Assembly: GCA_023055355.1 (NCBI GenBank)
Contig: JALJCS010000006.1
Span: 33,858,501 to 33,922,500, forward strand
Direction: 5' to 3'
Source of the DNA: Agelaius tricolor
Taxonomy: Eukaryota; Chordata; Aves; Passeriformes; Icteridae
DNA length: 64,000 nucleotides
Both the position numbers and the translations under genes were made by a program. The notes under the pieces are model-generated. The model was not told the DNA's origin, did not search any database, and saw only the letters and a program-made list of their open reading frames with translations. Below, one piece after another: positions 34,601-47,835 of the stretch. Position 1 is the first letter of the stretch; every line of letters begins with the position of its first letter.

Positions 34601-37600
34601 AAATGCCGTGGCTTTTCTGGATTTTTTTTTTTTTTTGAGGGGGGAGCGAATTAGGCTGCGACTATCATTTGTGTCATCTTTGCACAGGAAGCTGCTGTTG
34701 AGTGCACGGCACAGCAGCAGCAGCTTCTGCCGGTTTGACAAGAGCTGGTGCTTCCCTTATGGAGGTTTTGAGAATCGTGTGTTATCGAAGAGGCTTTACA
34801 CGTCTTGAGGCAAAAGCTCGGTCTCCATCCTGTGACCGCCTGTGCTGAATTCCAGCTTTCTGTCTGATCACCAGTGGCCCAAGGCCTTTCTAGAAGGAAA
34901 CCTCTCTGGAGCCCCTCCTGATTCTACAGGAATAAGATTGGATTTGGAAATTAGTTTTAAATAGCTATTTACCACTAGAATCAAATGCTTAGAACATATA
35001 CTGATTTTAGAAAGTTCCAGGGAGAGTAGAATCTTATGGACATCTCACCAAAATTAACTCAACCTCTGACTGGGCTAGGTTAATAAGATGTTTAATTTAT
35101 GGTTTGAGTTTTTTGCTTTTTTGTTTGTTTGAGTTTTGGGGTTTTGTTTTATGGTTTTAATTTGTTTCTGTTTTGGTTATTCTTAGAGCAAAGACATACA
35201 AGTAATCCTTGTTAGGGATGAAAAATTGAAGTAGAAAGCAAAACTGATGGAGTGTATTTAACACATAAGATGGTTTTTCCAATCAAATTTTATGTCTTCT
35301 AATGATAAGATTTTTTTTAATTGGTTTACCAAGTGTTTACCTTTTCCAGTAGACTGCTCTACTGGGTTTACATGGGACCCAGAGCTGGTTTAGGTAATAC
35401 CAATAACAAAGCCCTGATCAAATAGATGTGTTTATGTTACCTATAGAAGAGATTTTGTTAAATCTAGTGGGGTTGCAATATTATCTAAAGATAAGCATAT
35501 GCCTGGGCTTTCATGCAGCAAATGCCCACTTACTTAAGTGAAAGGCATGCTGTACAATACTTTATCAGATCTTATTTGAAATGGCTGAGACTTTGAAAAT
35601 GGGCCCCAACAATGAGGGGAAAGTAATACATAGTATTTACTTTGGTGTAATGGATTCATATTTGACCTTAAGGGTGGCAACAAGTGAGGTTGTTCCGAGC
35701 TTTTTGTACTGGGTTTGGGTCAGGCTTGTATCCTGTTTTCCTTATCTAGGTACTAGCTTCTAAAACTGGAGAAGATCTGTTGCTTAAAACAAAGGAAAAA
35801 GTAATTTATTTTCTGCTGCCAATACACAAACTTCAAAAGGAGTGGAGGAAGTGGAGTAGGAAATTTTCGTCTTAGCTTGTTTTATTAATACAGCTATTAG
35901 AATGGTTGTTGCTCAATAGATTTATTTGTTAAATGCACTAAGTAGCAGAAGAAGAAAGATTTTATATTCTGCTGCACCATGTAGTACTTACCACTTTAAT
36001 ACACCAATTTTTTTTGTTTAATTTTTTGTCTTTAATTAGAACATTGATAAATCAATTAATTTAGTAAATCAGAATAATTCAGGGAGAGCCTCTGGCTTGG
36101 GATCTGATAGACTGCAGTGGGTGAGAATTCTACAAAATATGTCCTGAAAAATTACCAGTCTGATTACAGATAGTAGAGGTTGCATCTTGAAATTTAATAC
36201 TCCTAAGTACAGGACTACATGCTTTAAAAGTCAGGTTAGATTTAGTCTTCCTAGAAGTAGACCTAAAAGTGGATAGCAAGGGTATCATGTAGCATTTGAA
36301 TTTTTGTAGCATTTATCGTAACTTTTCTGCAATTTTGGGATCTTTTCTTGTGAATAATATTGACTCTTTCTGTAAAGTTAAAACAGCTTACTACTCTTAG
36401 GAGATTCATAAATATGAAAAGGAGAATATGAAAGAGATATTCAAGCTATTAGATTAAGAACAAGAGAAGAAGGTCCCAATGTTTAGACAGCAAACTTGCC
36501 TAAGAAAAAGATGCTGGGTAACCAAAGAGGATTTGAATATCTGTTTTCTGAGTTTCCTACTTCATACTGAGAGAGTGCCACATACATTTCACAGTGGCTT
36601 TAAAGCCCTGAAGGGGTCATTCTATATCCGGTTAAACTTTGGATGTTTCCTTTGCTGCTCTTTGCATTAGAGTAGCTATTTAAGAGGATGTATCATAATG
36701 TTCTGATGAACATCTAACTTTTTTTTAAAAAATATACACTGTTATAATTTGCACTGAAACCACTAGAGTATCCATAATCAAAACACAATCTGTGTTTTCA
36801 CTAGTACAATAAAATCCTTCAAAATGTAGTGACTAATTTGCTGAATGGTTTTCCTTATATTCTCCCCTGACTCTAAGTAGTGCAACACAAGAAACTTCTA
36901 TTAAAAAAACCACAATTTCTGCATATATAATATGCCAATAAAATTAATTCCGCCCCCCCTTGATTTGGATGAAAACTGGAATATTATTTTCAACATTAAT
37001 TATTTAATTTTCACTAGTAGAATTTGGGAGCTTATTTTTTCTAGAAGTTACATTATTTTAGAACACTTTAATTCATCTGATAATAAATTTAACTCATACA
37101 GTCAATATCTAAGTGAAAACTTAAGAGCTAAACCATACATAACTTATCTATACCTAAGTCAGGACACTGATGAAATTATTGTACAAGGTTGTCAAGGCTA
37201 TGTTTAGCACTATCAATAATTATGATTAGCCTTTAGGCGTTTAAATTCAGACAAGTTCTTTAAATTTAACCTGAAAAATTTTAACTACTGTAGCAAAGCT
37301 GGTCCACACTCCAGTTTGTACTATGGCATGACTGAAAAATTTCAGTGTGTTGCAGAGGTATGTAATATTCTTCATCCAAACATTCTACAAGAATGACTCC
37401 TACAAATACACAGGAATATGTAAAGACAGCTGTGCATGATTCAGATCAAAAGTACCTCCAGCTCAGTGTCTTTGTTCAGAGTAGCCAGGAGTGCCCAGAG
37501 AAAGGATGTGAAGACAGGGCAGATGTAGAGTGATTTTTCTTACTTTTAGCTTCTCCCTGTGCTTGCCAGACTCCAAAGCATGTCCTGAGCCCCTTTCATG

Positions 37601-38153
37601 ACTGTATTTGATGATACTCAGTGATTTTTCGTGTAAAGTTCTGTGGTCTCTTTTTGAACTTGGGGTTAACACATGCACAAGAGCATTTAACACTGAGGGC
37701 CAGAGGACAAAAAGGTATTGAATGGAAAAAGTACTTGGTTGCTTAAGCTTTTCTCATTATAACTAGAGCCATGTCATTCATTCAACACTAATAATAAAAG
37801 TAAAATATGTTTATGAACAATTTCACCTTGCTATCCTATGCTTCCAGGACTGCTCTGAATTACAACAAATTTTTGCAAAATAAAAGAGTTTTTTTACTGC
37901 ACTGGGAGTTTTAATATCTGTCTGCTTTACAATTCGTTTGTTAGCAGTTCTGCCTTTTCTCTAAACTTACAGACCCTGAAAACTTTTTTCCCTCGCCATG
38001 CTACAAGTTCAAATTACTTGCAATGACAGGAGCCACGTCCCTTCCTTCAGGGTGTTTCATCTTAGTGTCTTGTGTTGAAAAAACAGAATGTAGAAGCCAG
38101 AACGAATAGAATAAACACTGTCTGATATTGGTCACTTCCTTGCAGAGCATTAC
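34601..38153. other. Non-coding stretch upstream of DAZL
   Basis: AT-rich DNA with no recognised exon or transposon. A CAG-rich short run occurs at 34713-34724. No neighbouring gene promoter is visible on the plus strand. Confidence 0.55.
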
Positions 38154-38580
38154 TGTTAAAAACGGGACCACAGTCCCGGTACTAAAAGTGATTTCAGCAT
38201 TTATTATTAAAAAAAAAATAAAGGCTTAAAGCATGGGGGCCCGCGGGCCGAGCAGGAGCGGTCCCGTCGAGGATGCTGCAGCGCCGGCGCTGGTTTCTTT
38301 CTTGAGCAGCGATGTCCCAGATGGAGCGGCACGGATTCACTGGGTCAGATGCCCCTTTTTATCCTGTTTTTTGTCCCTTTGGACTGGTTTCTGTTTGGAT
38401 CCTTCATTTACATGAAGGTTTAAGGCGCTTGATTGGCACATGACAGTTCTGTTCAGGCTGGTTCGTTTTGCTTTGTGTGTGTGTGTGGGGTGGGGGGGGG
38501 TTGTGATGCACTTTACTTCGGTGTAATATGGTACGTGGAGTACCGTATTTCTTATAACTACCCTTTTAACCCCTTTTACA
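38154..38580 (-). mobile_element. Probable solo LTR
   Basis: Plus-strand ends TGTTAAAA and TTTTACA are inverted, as LTR ends are. Read on the minus strand it has a TATA-like GGATAAAA (about 38357) and an AATAAA (about 38202) followed by a short U5 with the hairpin CGGGACCACAGTCCCG. CpG-rich body in AT-rich flanks. No target duplication found and family not named. Confidence 0.5.
38474..38502 (+). repeat. (TG)n plus poly(G) run
   Basis: Short TG repeat passing into an interrupted G run; inside the probable LTR at 38154-38580. Confidence 0.9.
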
Positions 38581-39139
38581 GTATAATAACCAAACTAACA
38601 GAACATGCTTAACAATTATCAACTATTTTACAAGTTTTGTGAGATTTCTAACCTATTTCTGACAATTACCCTTCCATCTGCTGTAGAAAAAAGGAGTAAA
38701 AAGCAGGACCCTTTATTGCTTTTCTGTATACTCTTGAGCGGGTTGCCAGCCTTTACAGAAACATGGCTTAGAGAAACCTCTCAGCTCTCTGCTTTGCCCC
38801 TGATTTAGTCCATCTTTCACTCAGTTGTTTCCTTCTGAAAAAGCAACAACTTTTCACAGTCTCCATTTTATACTCGATTAAATAAACCCCAACTATCTGT
38901 TTTTTCTCATTTTCCATTTTTATAAAAATTATTCTCTGAAAAGGATAGAACTGAGAGAGTGTGAAAAATGCATGTATTTTATGATTGGCTTTTTGCAAAT
39001 ATTAAAATGAATATTACATGTGTCGTGTTAGAAAGTAATGCTGTAATAATTCTCTTAAGTACTGTGTTAAATATAGCTTTAGGTTATAAAAATTGTTAAA
39101 GTAGAAACGATGCTATGTAGGATACTTTTTTTTAAAAGA

Positions 39140-39582
39140 AAGGACTCGCAGCGAGATAGCAGCCACAGGACACCTAAATCTTTCAGAGAAGAATTTATGG
39201 CCCTCTTATCAGAAGAAAGGAACTTCTTCCCGTCTCTCTCTCTCTCGAAGGCGCTGTTAGGATTCGGAGGAAGAAGTTGACAATGACCAGACAGAATCCT
39301 GTATTTGAATGGAATTTATGCATCGTGTATGAAGTGTATGAATATGCAACAGGTTATTGTTTTTAAGGGTTAATCCTTTGTTAACGGGTGTCCTTTTTCG
39401 GGCTCGTGCTGCCCAGAAAAAGGTACCTGGACGTCCGTAACTCTTTGTATGTATTGTCTCATATTGTCCTAATTCAATTTGTCCAAATTATTATTACTCT
39501 AATTGTATTACTATTTTTATAACCATTTTATTACTATTAAACTTTTGAAAATTTTAAAAACAAGTGATTGGCGTTTTTAACA
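39140..39582 (+). mobile_element. Solo ERVL-type LTR
   Basis: I recognise this as a passerine ERVL-like LTR from the blocks CTCTCGAAGGCGCTGTTAGG, TGACCAGACAGAATCCTGTA, GGTTAATCCTTTGTTAACGG, CTGCCCAGAAAAAGGTACCT and the AT-rich 3' end with TATTAAACTTTTGAAA and a terminal GTTTTTAACA. Little diverged from my recollection, so fairly young. Left boundary approximate; no internal region. Confidence 0.75.
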
Positions 39583-42500
39583 GAGAGGGATTAAGGTACT
39601 TTAAAACTTTTTCTTATACAAAATCCTAAATCAAAATTATATTTACAGTATATGTTTTAAATGGTCTGATCTTTTTAAGATTATTCCTGACCACAGATAA
39701 AAAATCACATAGGCATTTAACATGATTGAAATAATGACCTGCAATCCTATATCCAGACTCTTAACACTACTGTATGAAATGGGGAAACCCTAAAAAGAAA
39801 ACATATAGTCTGCAGATGTCTGCTTGTTTTTTGAACCTTGGACAAATCCTTGTCATATTAGGACTGTTTTCAAATATGGCTAAAAGTCACAGGCTTCTTC
39901 TCTATCTTGTTATTGGTTGATCCATACTGTGTGCTGAAACCATGAAGCAAGAAAACCAGCAGTGGACATTTGCCGTCTTTGTTCCTCTAGGGAACTGCTC
40001 AATACAACTCCCCAGCTATCAGTGCCTCACATCAGTGCTAATTGCTGCATTTGCATCTCACTGCAGCACGAGTGCTCCAACCGTCCTGGTGCACTTCAGG
40101 AGGACGGTTTGTCCATTGCAGTGTTTGTACTCACTAAGCTAGGAGTAACCGCCTGCATTCCAAAATGCACTTGACTTGACAGATGCCCCTGTCCAAATCC
40201 TTCTCCAAATCCTTTTCCAAATCCTTCTCAATCTTCCCTCTACCAGGTGAAAATAATAAATTTAAATAATGTAAGAAATACACAGGGTATTGACTCCATA
40301 AAGATTATCATTGTGAGGTATTTCTCACAAAGCTAATAGGTAAAGGGTTATAAAAATAAAACTGCAGTTCCTTCCATTACGGTATTATTTGGTGGTCCCT
40401 CATTTGAAAAGGCAGCCAAAAAAACTTCTCAAGTATTCAAAAGTGTTTGAATCAAAGGAAACAAAGAGGAGGAATAGTAAACGTCTGTGTCTCCTTTTCT
40501 GATGGGTCTTTGCCATGCAACTGTGGACTGTGAAACAGTTCTGACCCTCAAGGAAGATCAAATCGTTTATGAAGTGAGAGGAGGGATTTATTTACAAGGC
40601 CTGAAATCTAAAAGCCATTCTTCAGAAACTTAAGGCTCGTGTGTCTTTGCACAAGTGTGTATTTTCTTTTCTTTTTTTTCCTGTATCTATTTTTAAAAGT
40701 AAAAATATTAATATTTTAGAAGATTCTTAATTTAAGACAAGCTTAAAAGGAGATCCCTACAGATGGACCTCTACATTTAGAAATTAAAGCCTACTGATTG
40801 GGGGTATTTTCATCCCGTTTGGTCACAAGTAATTAAAACAGTGTAGAAATTATTCTGATTTATGGCATTTAGGAGTGACTCATTCCTGAACAAATCAGTT
40901 TGTTTTAACCAAAATGGAATGAGGCATTTCTGTATTAAGAATGGCCCATATGGAATTAATCAGGAACAGTTCTATGTGTATAAAAGCATTAATTAACTTT
41001 TGAGTGAGTTTCATTTGCAGTGTCTTTGCTGGCATGTATATTTGGATCTAGATGTATATATAGGATACAAAACTACTTGTAAATCAGGTCATGTTTCATT
41101 CAGAGTCTTTGCCAGAAGTTCTAATTATGATTTTTTTCCTTTTCTTTCAAAAATCTTATAATATATTGGTGGGAAAACAAAATTAGAACAAGATTTAAAA
41201 AAAAAATAGTCGGTATGTTGTGCTTTCTGATTTTACATCACATGACTAGCCCTTCCCTGTTTCTAAGTTTAGGTTCTTGATTTTATTTTAAAAATAAATA
41301 GCAGTTTAGACCTCTTACATGCTTTAATTAACAAAGTTACTGTAGGTAACATTGAATGTTCTGAAGTAAATTTTCTCACCGTCAGCTTTAATTGCTACAA
41401 TGAAATTTCTTTAGTAAGGTAATTTTATAGATTAGTATGGTAATAGATATTTATAGATACATTGTTGGAGTTGTATGACTGTCAGAGAACAAAGGAGGTT
41501 TCCAATACTTCTGAGTGCCTTTGTATATAAAGTGTCCCCACAATTTAATTATGTTTCTCTAAAGAAAGTCTCTATTTTATTGTCTGCTTTTGATATTTTC
41601 TTTCTTTCCTGAATATGACTGATGTCAAGGATATTTATATTAGGCCTTGTGACTGGTGTCTCCTGTTGGTGTGGCAGTGGACTTAGCAAATGTTAAGAAA
41701 TGCTTTTTGTCAGGGGGAGGAAAGAAACAAAGCTCTTATAATCTTGTTTCCAAAATGAATTTTTTATTTCTTTATTTGGGGAAGCATCAGTTACCAGCTC
41801 AGAAAATTCTTGTTTGTCTAAAACTTTTGAATAATTTGAATTAAAGATTACACTGTTTCCTTTGTGTCCTCCATTGCACAGGCAATCCTTGACTTCGTAA
41901 TTGGAATTGTGTTAACGATCTGCTTGAAATCAGGAACTTTGTGTAAGAATCTGAGTGTTCTTAGTTTTGTTGCGCTTAGTTTTTCAAAGGATGGATCCCC
42001 TCATGGCTGCCACAGTAGACTGAACAGAACTATACAATAGGTGGAGGTTAGCACAGCCACAGGTGCTGAGAAAGAAAAACGCCTTGGGCAGTGGAACGAG
42101 TACTAGCTGGTACCAGGCTGAGATAACTCAAGTGTTTAGGCCTGAGAGCAACCATTCAGTGTAACTAAACTGATTGTACTGCGCTTGACACCTTTTTCTT
42201 AAATAGCTCCTTGTAACATCAGAGCCGAGCATAAATTGAAGATTGAGCTGCAAAAAGCATACACTGAAAACTGTCCAGGCTGGTGAAAATAACATACTTC
42301 AACCCAAGAAGTGGTGAAAAGCCACTGAATTGTGGATTTGACATTGAATCAAGTAAGAATGTCAGAATTTTACTTAGGACTAGCTACAAAAGGTTATGAA
42401 ACATGAGAAATCTTAGACACTTCTGATTTGTTCAAGGAAATGCTATATATTCAAAGTTACTAAGAAAATGTTTTAAGAAGGGAGGATGGGAGAGGGATTT

Positions 42501-42919
42501 AAAGACCTTGATACCTGTAATGTGTATTCCTTCCTTAGCTTTGAAAGAAGAAAAATAATGAAAAGCAATTAAATTTTAACAGGCATTTAACTTGCTATTT
42601 TTTTGCTGTAGAGCTGATAGACAGAAAGAAGTATGCGAATATGAGCAATATAATCATCTCATCACACTTTGGAAAACTCCAGTTCTTTGCATATCTGAAC
42701 GGTAGAGTTTCACAATTGACTTAGTAGCTGAAAAATGTTGTTTACATCATTAGGTACCGTGATAAATGTCGTTTATCATTAGGTATTTGCTGATCTAAAT
42801 GTAATTACTACAGATTCACACCTCAGCAGAATTAATGACAAAATTATCAATTCTGAGAGAAAATATGTTCTGTATTGTGTTATTGTTAACATCACTGGAA
42901 TCTTCCGTTTTTTGCTCAC
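39583..42919. other. Non-coding stretch
   Basis: AT-rich, no gene recognised. Holds a three-copy 12-bp repeat at 40192-40227. Confidence 0.6.
40192..40227 (+). repeat. 12-bp tandem repeat, three copies
   Basis: TCCAAATCCTT(C/T) repeated three times with one substitution. Confidence 0.95.
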
Positions 42920-43604
42920 TGTCTTAGTTTGAGACAGTTTTTGGGGTGGAGACTCCAAGATAAACTACCTCCCCGGAGTTTTAACCTCTCCCCTCTACCA
43001 ATGAGGGGAGACAAATGCGCAGAGATATAAGTGAAAGAATTACAGTTTACTAAGAGAAAACAGCAATAACCAAGAAGTACAAAGGCAAACGGTTCAACCC
43101 CCACCCACGATGCCGGAGGAGATCCTGCTAATTGTCCCGGGCAACACGGACACAGCGTGGCCATGCGGCTGAGAGGGAGAACAAACGAAACAACACGGCA
43201 ACAACCCGGTTCTAAGCAAACTCCCTCCCCCGAGAACTGACAAAACAGTGGGGAGCAGCAGGAAAACAAAACCTGGGAAGAACTGGTTTTGTCCCAAAGG
43301 ACTCGGTGCTGCCGGGGCGCTGGTGCAGCCCAGCAGGCTCTCTCTCCACGGCGCACCCGCGATCAGCAGCGCACTGCGCCCTCCCCCGATGGCAGGGGCG
43401 TCAGTGAAGGGATTGGCCTGCCCTGCCGTGAGCTGGGGTAAAACACAGGAGTTCTGATCCTGACTCCGGGCCTTTAAGAGACACCAAACTAACTTGCGTG
43501 GGTTGATGCAGAGAAGATATGGTATACATGATTGTGCGTCACCCCTAAAGCTAAACTCCACCTCTTATCTCTGTAACAAGGACGCCCATACATGCTGTTG
43601 TCCA
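42920..43604 (-). mobile_element. Young solo LTR (ERVK-like)
   Basis: 685 bp, CpG-rich, edges abrupt against AT-rich flanks. Plus strand starts TGTCTTAGTTTGAGACAG and ends GTTGTCCA, so TG...CA in both directions. Flanks carry CTCAC at 42915-42919 and 43607-43611; as 6-mers GCTCAC/CCTCAC with one mismatch. That length fits ERVK-type integration (established for class II ERVs). No gag/pol/env between, hence solo LTR. Open frames within it are composition artefacts. Confidence 0.7.
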
Positions 43605-46524
43605 TCCTCACAAATCTTCTGTTTATTTCTTTGGAAACAGGACTGACATGCTTAAATTTGCTTTTTAATGAGGTAGTTTTTCAGTCTTGGTTAAAGGAAG
43701 ATGGGAAAGGAAGTAACAGTAAATTAAGTGGAAGCAAGATTTTGGGAGGTTTGCTTTTTCTCTTTCCCCTTTTCATTCACTTACTCACAGTAGAATCTCT
43801 TCTGTCAATTTTAATTATTTTTCTATGTGTTTTATGGAAACCTGTAACAGTTCTAAAGACCATATCTAAAGACCCCTGTTGAATGATCCTTGAATCATGG
43901 ATCCAATTTAGTTTCATTCTGCACCCCTACATAACACAACTGTATAGAGATGGCTGAGTTAGTTTGAAACACATTATTTGCAGGAGAAGTGATCTAACCA
44001 AGTTGATGCAGAACTTTAAATCATTACTGCTGCACTTGGAAGAGAGAAATGGTGAAGTTATGGACAATGATTTAAGTTCAAAGGAGACTGTTCAAAATCT
44101 AGGCCAAACTCTATAAAATTCAAGGGTAAAGTTTAGTGATTTGGCAATGCTCACAGCTCTCTGGTATTTCTCACTGCTTGGCAAGGTTATACATGAGCCT
44201 GTAGAAGTGGGGACTCTGCCATTCCATCAGTCATGGCTCTGACAGTCCCAGTAAACATTTCTGCATGCATATGGTTTCCATGCATCTAAATAGTTACTTC
44301 TTGCTGAAGCTAAATTGCCCCTAGTTCCAAACCAAGCTGCTTACAGTTAGCTTGGTAACTTCTGCCCTACTATGGGATTTGCAGTAAGTATCCTGAGAGA
44401 TGTCACATGCATTTGCTGCTGCATACTGACTTCTTGTCATCCAGAGAGTTGATTCTTGCCTGTGACTGGGCATTAGGAGCAATTCCTGATGTCTTAGTAG
44501 TGATCTTGTGTCACATTTTTTATAATATTTTCATCTCAAGCATTCCAAAATCATAGTTTAGGTCAAAAAAATCATTGTATGCCTTAAAAATTGGACACTT
44601 GAGAAAGATACACATTTCTAGTTGGTGTAGTCTGCTTTCTTTTCTTCCAGTTCTTTGGATCTGCATTTTTAAGCTATTTTTAGCAACCAAAACTTAGAAA
44701 AGTTTTCTGTGAAAACCAAGTGTTCTAAATTAAGCATCCAAAAATAATTGATTTTAGAAGTATGACATTTAATAAAAATACTTTGGCATAGATTTCTGGG
44801 TGGGTCTCAGGCTTTTACTGTGCATGTACTTTATATTTTGGGGACTTAAATGGCTAATAATCAAACTGGAAAGTTAAAACAAGAAATATAGGTTCACATG
44901 GCTCAACTTGAATAACAATAAATATACCACTTGTGATAAAACCTGCATCTGTTACTTACTTTACTGCATTGCCTTGGTGCGTCTACTTAATATCTAGATT
45001 ATGCACTCTACAGTAGAGCAAGAGGATCTGCAAATATCCATATAAAAACCTAGTGAGATGAAATTAGCTTTAGAGAATAAAAATAATGTTTGCACAGTGA
45101 ATTATGTCCTTTTTGTATGTTGAAATACTATTTCTGGGGCAGAAATTAGTATCTATTGACATGTAGTTTCTATACTTACTATGAGGATGAATGTTCTAGA
45201 GCTGTCTGTAATAAACAGTTACACTTGATTTTAATGTCAAATGGAAAGCAAAGGAATAGCTGGCAGATGCTCAGCATTAAATATTGTTGACCCTTGCAAG
45301 GTATGTAGTCCATGGAAAAATGAAGTTTCTTTGGCTTTAATTAAAGTAGAACTACAATAATTTAATCTACCCTTAGTTCTTTAGTCAAGGACTCCTTCTA
45401 TTTGTGATTTACTGAAACACAATAAATTTTTATTTCTGTTCTCATTCAGATATATTGAGCTGATTTTAAACTGCTAGATGTTTTACCACTGTTTTTAAAT
45501 GATTGAGCTCAAGAACCTCATTTTTATAACAGGTGTCTACTCTGGAGATTTCTGTCATAACATCTGTTCCTCTCATTAAAAAAAAAAAAACCAACAAAAA
45601 AAAAAGCTGTTCTTATTGTTACATTCCTTCATTCCTTCTGGGAATGATAGTTTTTATTGGAGTGGTACAAACCCAGTGTGTCTATGCTGGGAGTGCTTTG
45701 ATTTCATTGACTGATACTCTAATACTGATTAACTGTAAATAGAATAGTAATTCCACTTTGAAGTAATTTTCTGTCTAGAGTAGTTCATATTTAAACCATT
45801 AGGCTGAGTAAATTTCTTCATCTTCATTAAATTAAAAGTATGTTTTAACCTACATCATCTAAGTAGAGGAAGAATGATTTTTCAGAGCTCCAGTCGAATT
45901 GGCTAACAAGTTGAAAACTGGCAGGGAATCGAATTTCTACTTTGCTCACTTTATGAGCAAAGTAACTTATTTTTCATTTCAATTTTTTCATATTTCACTT
46001 TATGAAAAAAAGTGAATTTTATGTCTTCAGTAGAACTTGAGCCCATCTTAATTATGATGCCAATTCTAGATTACTAAAACTTGCTGTCTCAATGTTTTGA
46101 CAACCCCTAAATATGGTAGTCTGTCAGTGTTGTTTATGCAGGTGGTGTCCAGAAAGAAAGTGTTAGTGTCCTGCGTTGTCATAAGGAGTGCAGCTATGCC
46201 AAATTACTGGAGTGGTGGAATTCTTATATTACAGGATAGCTCTTAGCCAAGTTAATTTAAGACTGTGAAGAAAATACAAATGCCATGTTGTATTTGGAAC
46301 AACTCTTGCAGTTGAATGAAACCCATACTATTTCAGTTTATTTGATTCTGAAATATGCAAATCAGCAACATAGATGGTTTATCTATTTCAACACCTATTG
46401 AAACACCAGAAAAATTGTGCTAATTACAAAATTTTCTTTAACTAGCATTTATAGTTTTTTTTCTTTAAATGGAGGCTTGCTAAAATATATGCACTACTAA
46501 AAGTTCTGATGTGGATATGGGCAT
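43605..46524. other. Non-coding stretch
   Basis: AT-rich; an A-rich run at about 45578-45605 and a perfect inverted repeat at 45939-45963. No gene recognised. Confidence 0.6.
45939..45963. repeat. Perfect inverted repeat
   Basis: 10-bp arms ACTTTGCTCA and TGAGCAAAGT around a 5-nt spacer, in non-coding DNA. Confidence 0.95.
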
Positions 46525-46746
46525 AAACAGAAACAGGAGTTCCACCTCAACATGAGGAAAAATGTCTTTGCTTTGAGGGTGGCAGAGCACTGGAACATGC
46601 TGCCCAGAGAGGTTGTGGAGCCTCCTTCTCTGGAGGTATTCAAATCCCATCTGGATGCTTTCCTGCTCTAGGTGACTCTGCCTTGACTAAGGTTTGATGA
46701 TCTCCAAAATTCCCTTCCAACGTAACAATGCTGTGATTCTGTGATA
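46525..46746 (+). mobile_element. CR1 LINE 3' end
   Basis: GGAGTTCCACCTCAACATGA, GAGAGGTTGTGGAGCCTCCT, GGAGGTATTCAAATCCCATC, and CAATGCTGTGATTCTGTGAT: sense CR1 3'UTR with intact terminal repeats at the right edge, strongly 5'-truncated. Confidence 0.92.
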
Positions 46747-47329
46747 TTACCTGAATAATCACAGCTTTCCTCAAATAAGAGAAAGGAGATTTTTGTCTCA
46801 ATTTTATGTTCAACTTTGTTGAGTATTTTCCCTGGTGGGTTCTGTGAAACTGAAACTTTACATATAAATCTGAGTTGAACTACAACAATTCTCTCTTGCA
46901 CAGATGCCATGCCTGCTTTTTGTTCTTCATAATTAAGGAAGATTAAAAAAAACGTGACAGTGGTTTTCTCTTTGTGTCTACAGACATGGTTTATTTGTTA
47001 GATGTAGTTTTTGTCAGCTTTTCCAAATATATCGAAGCTGTCTTTCCACACATTTCCAACTGACTTAAATTCACTCCTGTAACACTGTATATAAGCTACT
47101 TTTCTAACTGTAAATCAAATCTGTGACAAATGAGCATTCTCAAATCAGATGCTGTTCTCAGAAAGTATTCAAGAAGAAAATTGATGGTCAAGTTCTAATT
47201 TTAAAGTAGCTCCATTTAGCATATGGAAGACAAATTCAGGGGTTGTTTACCATGTAGTGCCTGCTAAGAACACAGGAATAGACTGTGTGTGAGTGAAAAT
47301 AATGCTAAGATCTGATTATTACAATTACT

Positions 47330-47835
47330 AGAGAGATGCCTCTTTTGTAGTAAAGGCACAAATGAGACAATACACTGAAGTCAATAGTATAGATTATTAT
47401 TTAACAGTAAATGTGAGGTAGAGAGAGGGGAGAAAAGAGAGAGGGAGGGGGAGAGAAAGAGAATGACAGACAAACAGAATAAGTAGAAAAAATATCACCA
47501 CTACAGAGATTTCAATGACATCCCATTGGTTCTCTTTTTTCTGGCCTTCTCAGTGGTTGGAATCTTGTCGAAGTGGTGGTTGCTGATGGTATCCCTTGAG
47601 TAGTGGGGGAAAGAATCCAGGAAACACCTGGTCCATGGGATTTGTGTTACGCTGAGCTAGGTGGAAACACCTCCTGTACCTCCCCTGGCTGATGAAATAG
47701 TGGATCATGGGACATTTAATGAGTCTTTGACACCTTCTAAGGTGTTGCAGCTGTCTCTTACATTAGTGTAAGAGACTAATTATGCCCCATCATGGTATTA
47801 AAGCATTTATCCTTCATATAAGGTTATTTCATAGC
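47330..47835 (-). mobile_element. LTR, antisense, ERVL-like
   Basis: A purine-rich GAGAGA tract (47411-47462) preceded by AGATTATTATTTAACAG, followed by CAATGACATCCCATTGGTT, CTGGCCTTCTCAGTGGTTGG, GAAACACCTGGTCCATGGGA and CTGTCTCTTACATTAGTGTA. I know this block order from antisense ERVL-type LTRs of passerines. Boundaries approximate; solo. Confidence 0.65.
47753..47776. repeat. Inverted repeat inside the LTR at 47.3 kb
   Basis: 10-bp arms GTCTCTTACA and TGTAAGAGAC around TTAG. Probably part of the LTR family consensus rather than a local mutation. Confidence 0.9.

Noticed and set aside
43094..43561. Overlapping 146- and 155-codon minus-strand frames
   Set aside because: Both fall inside the CpG-rich LTR at 42920-43604 and lack any retroviral domain.
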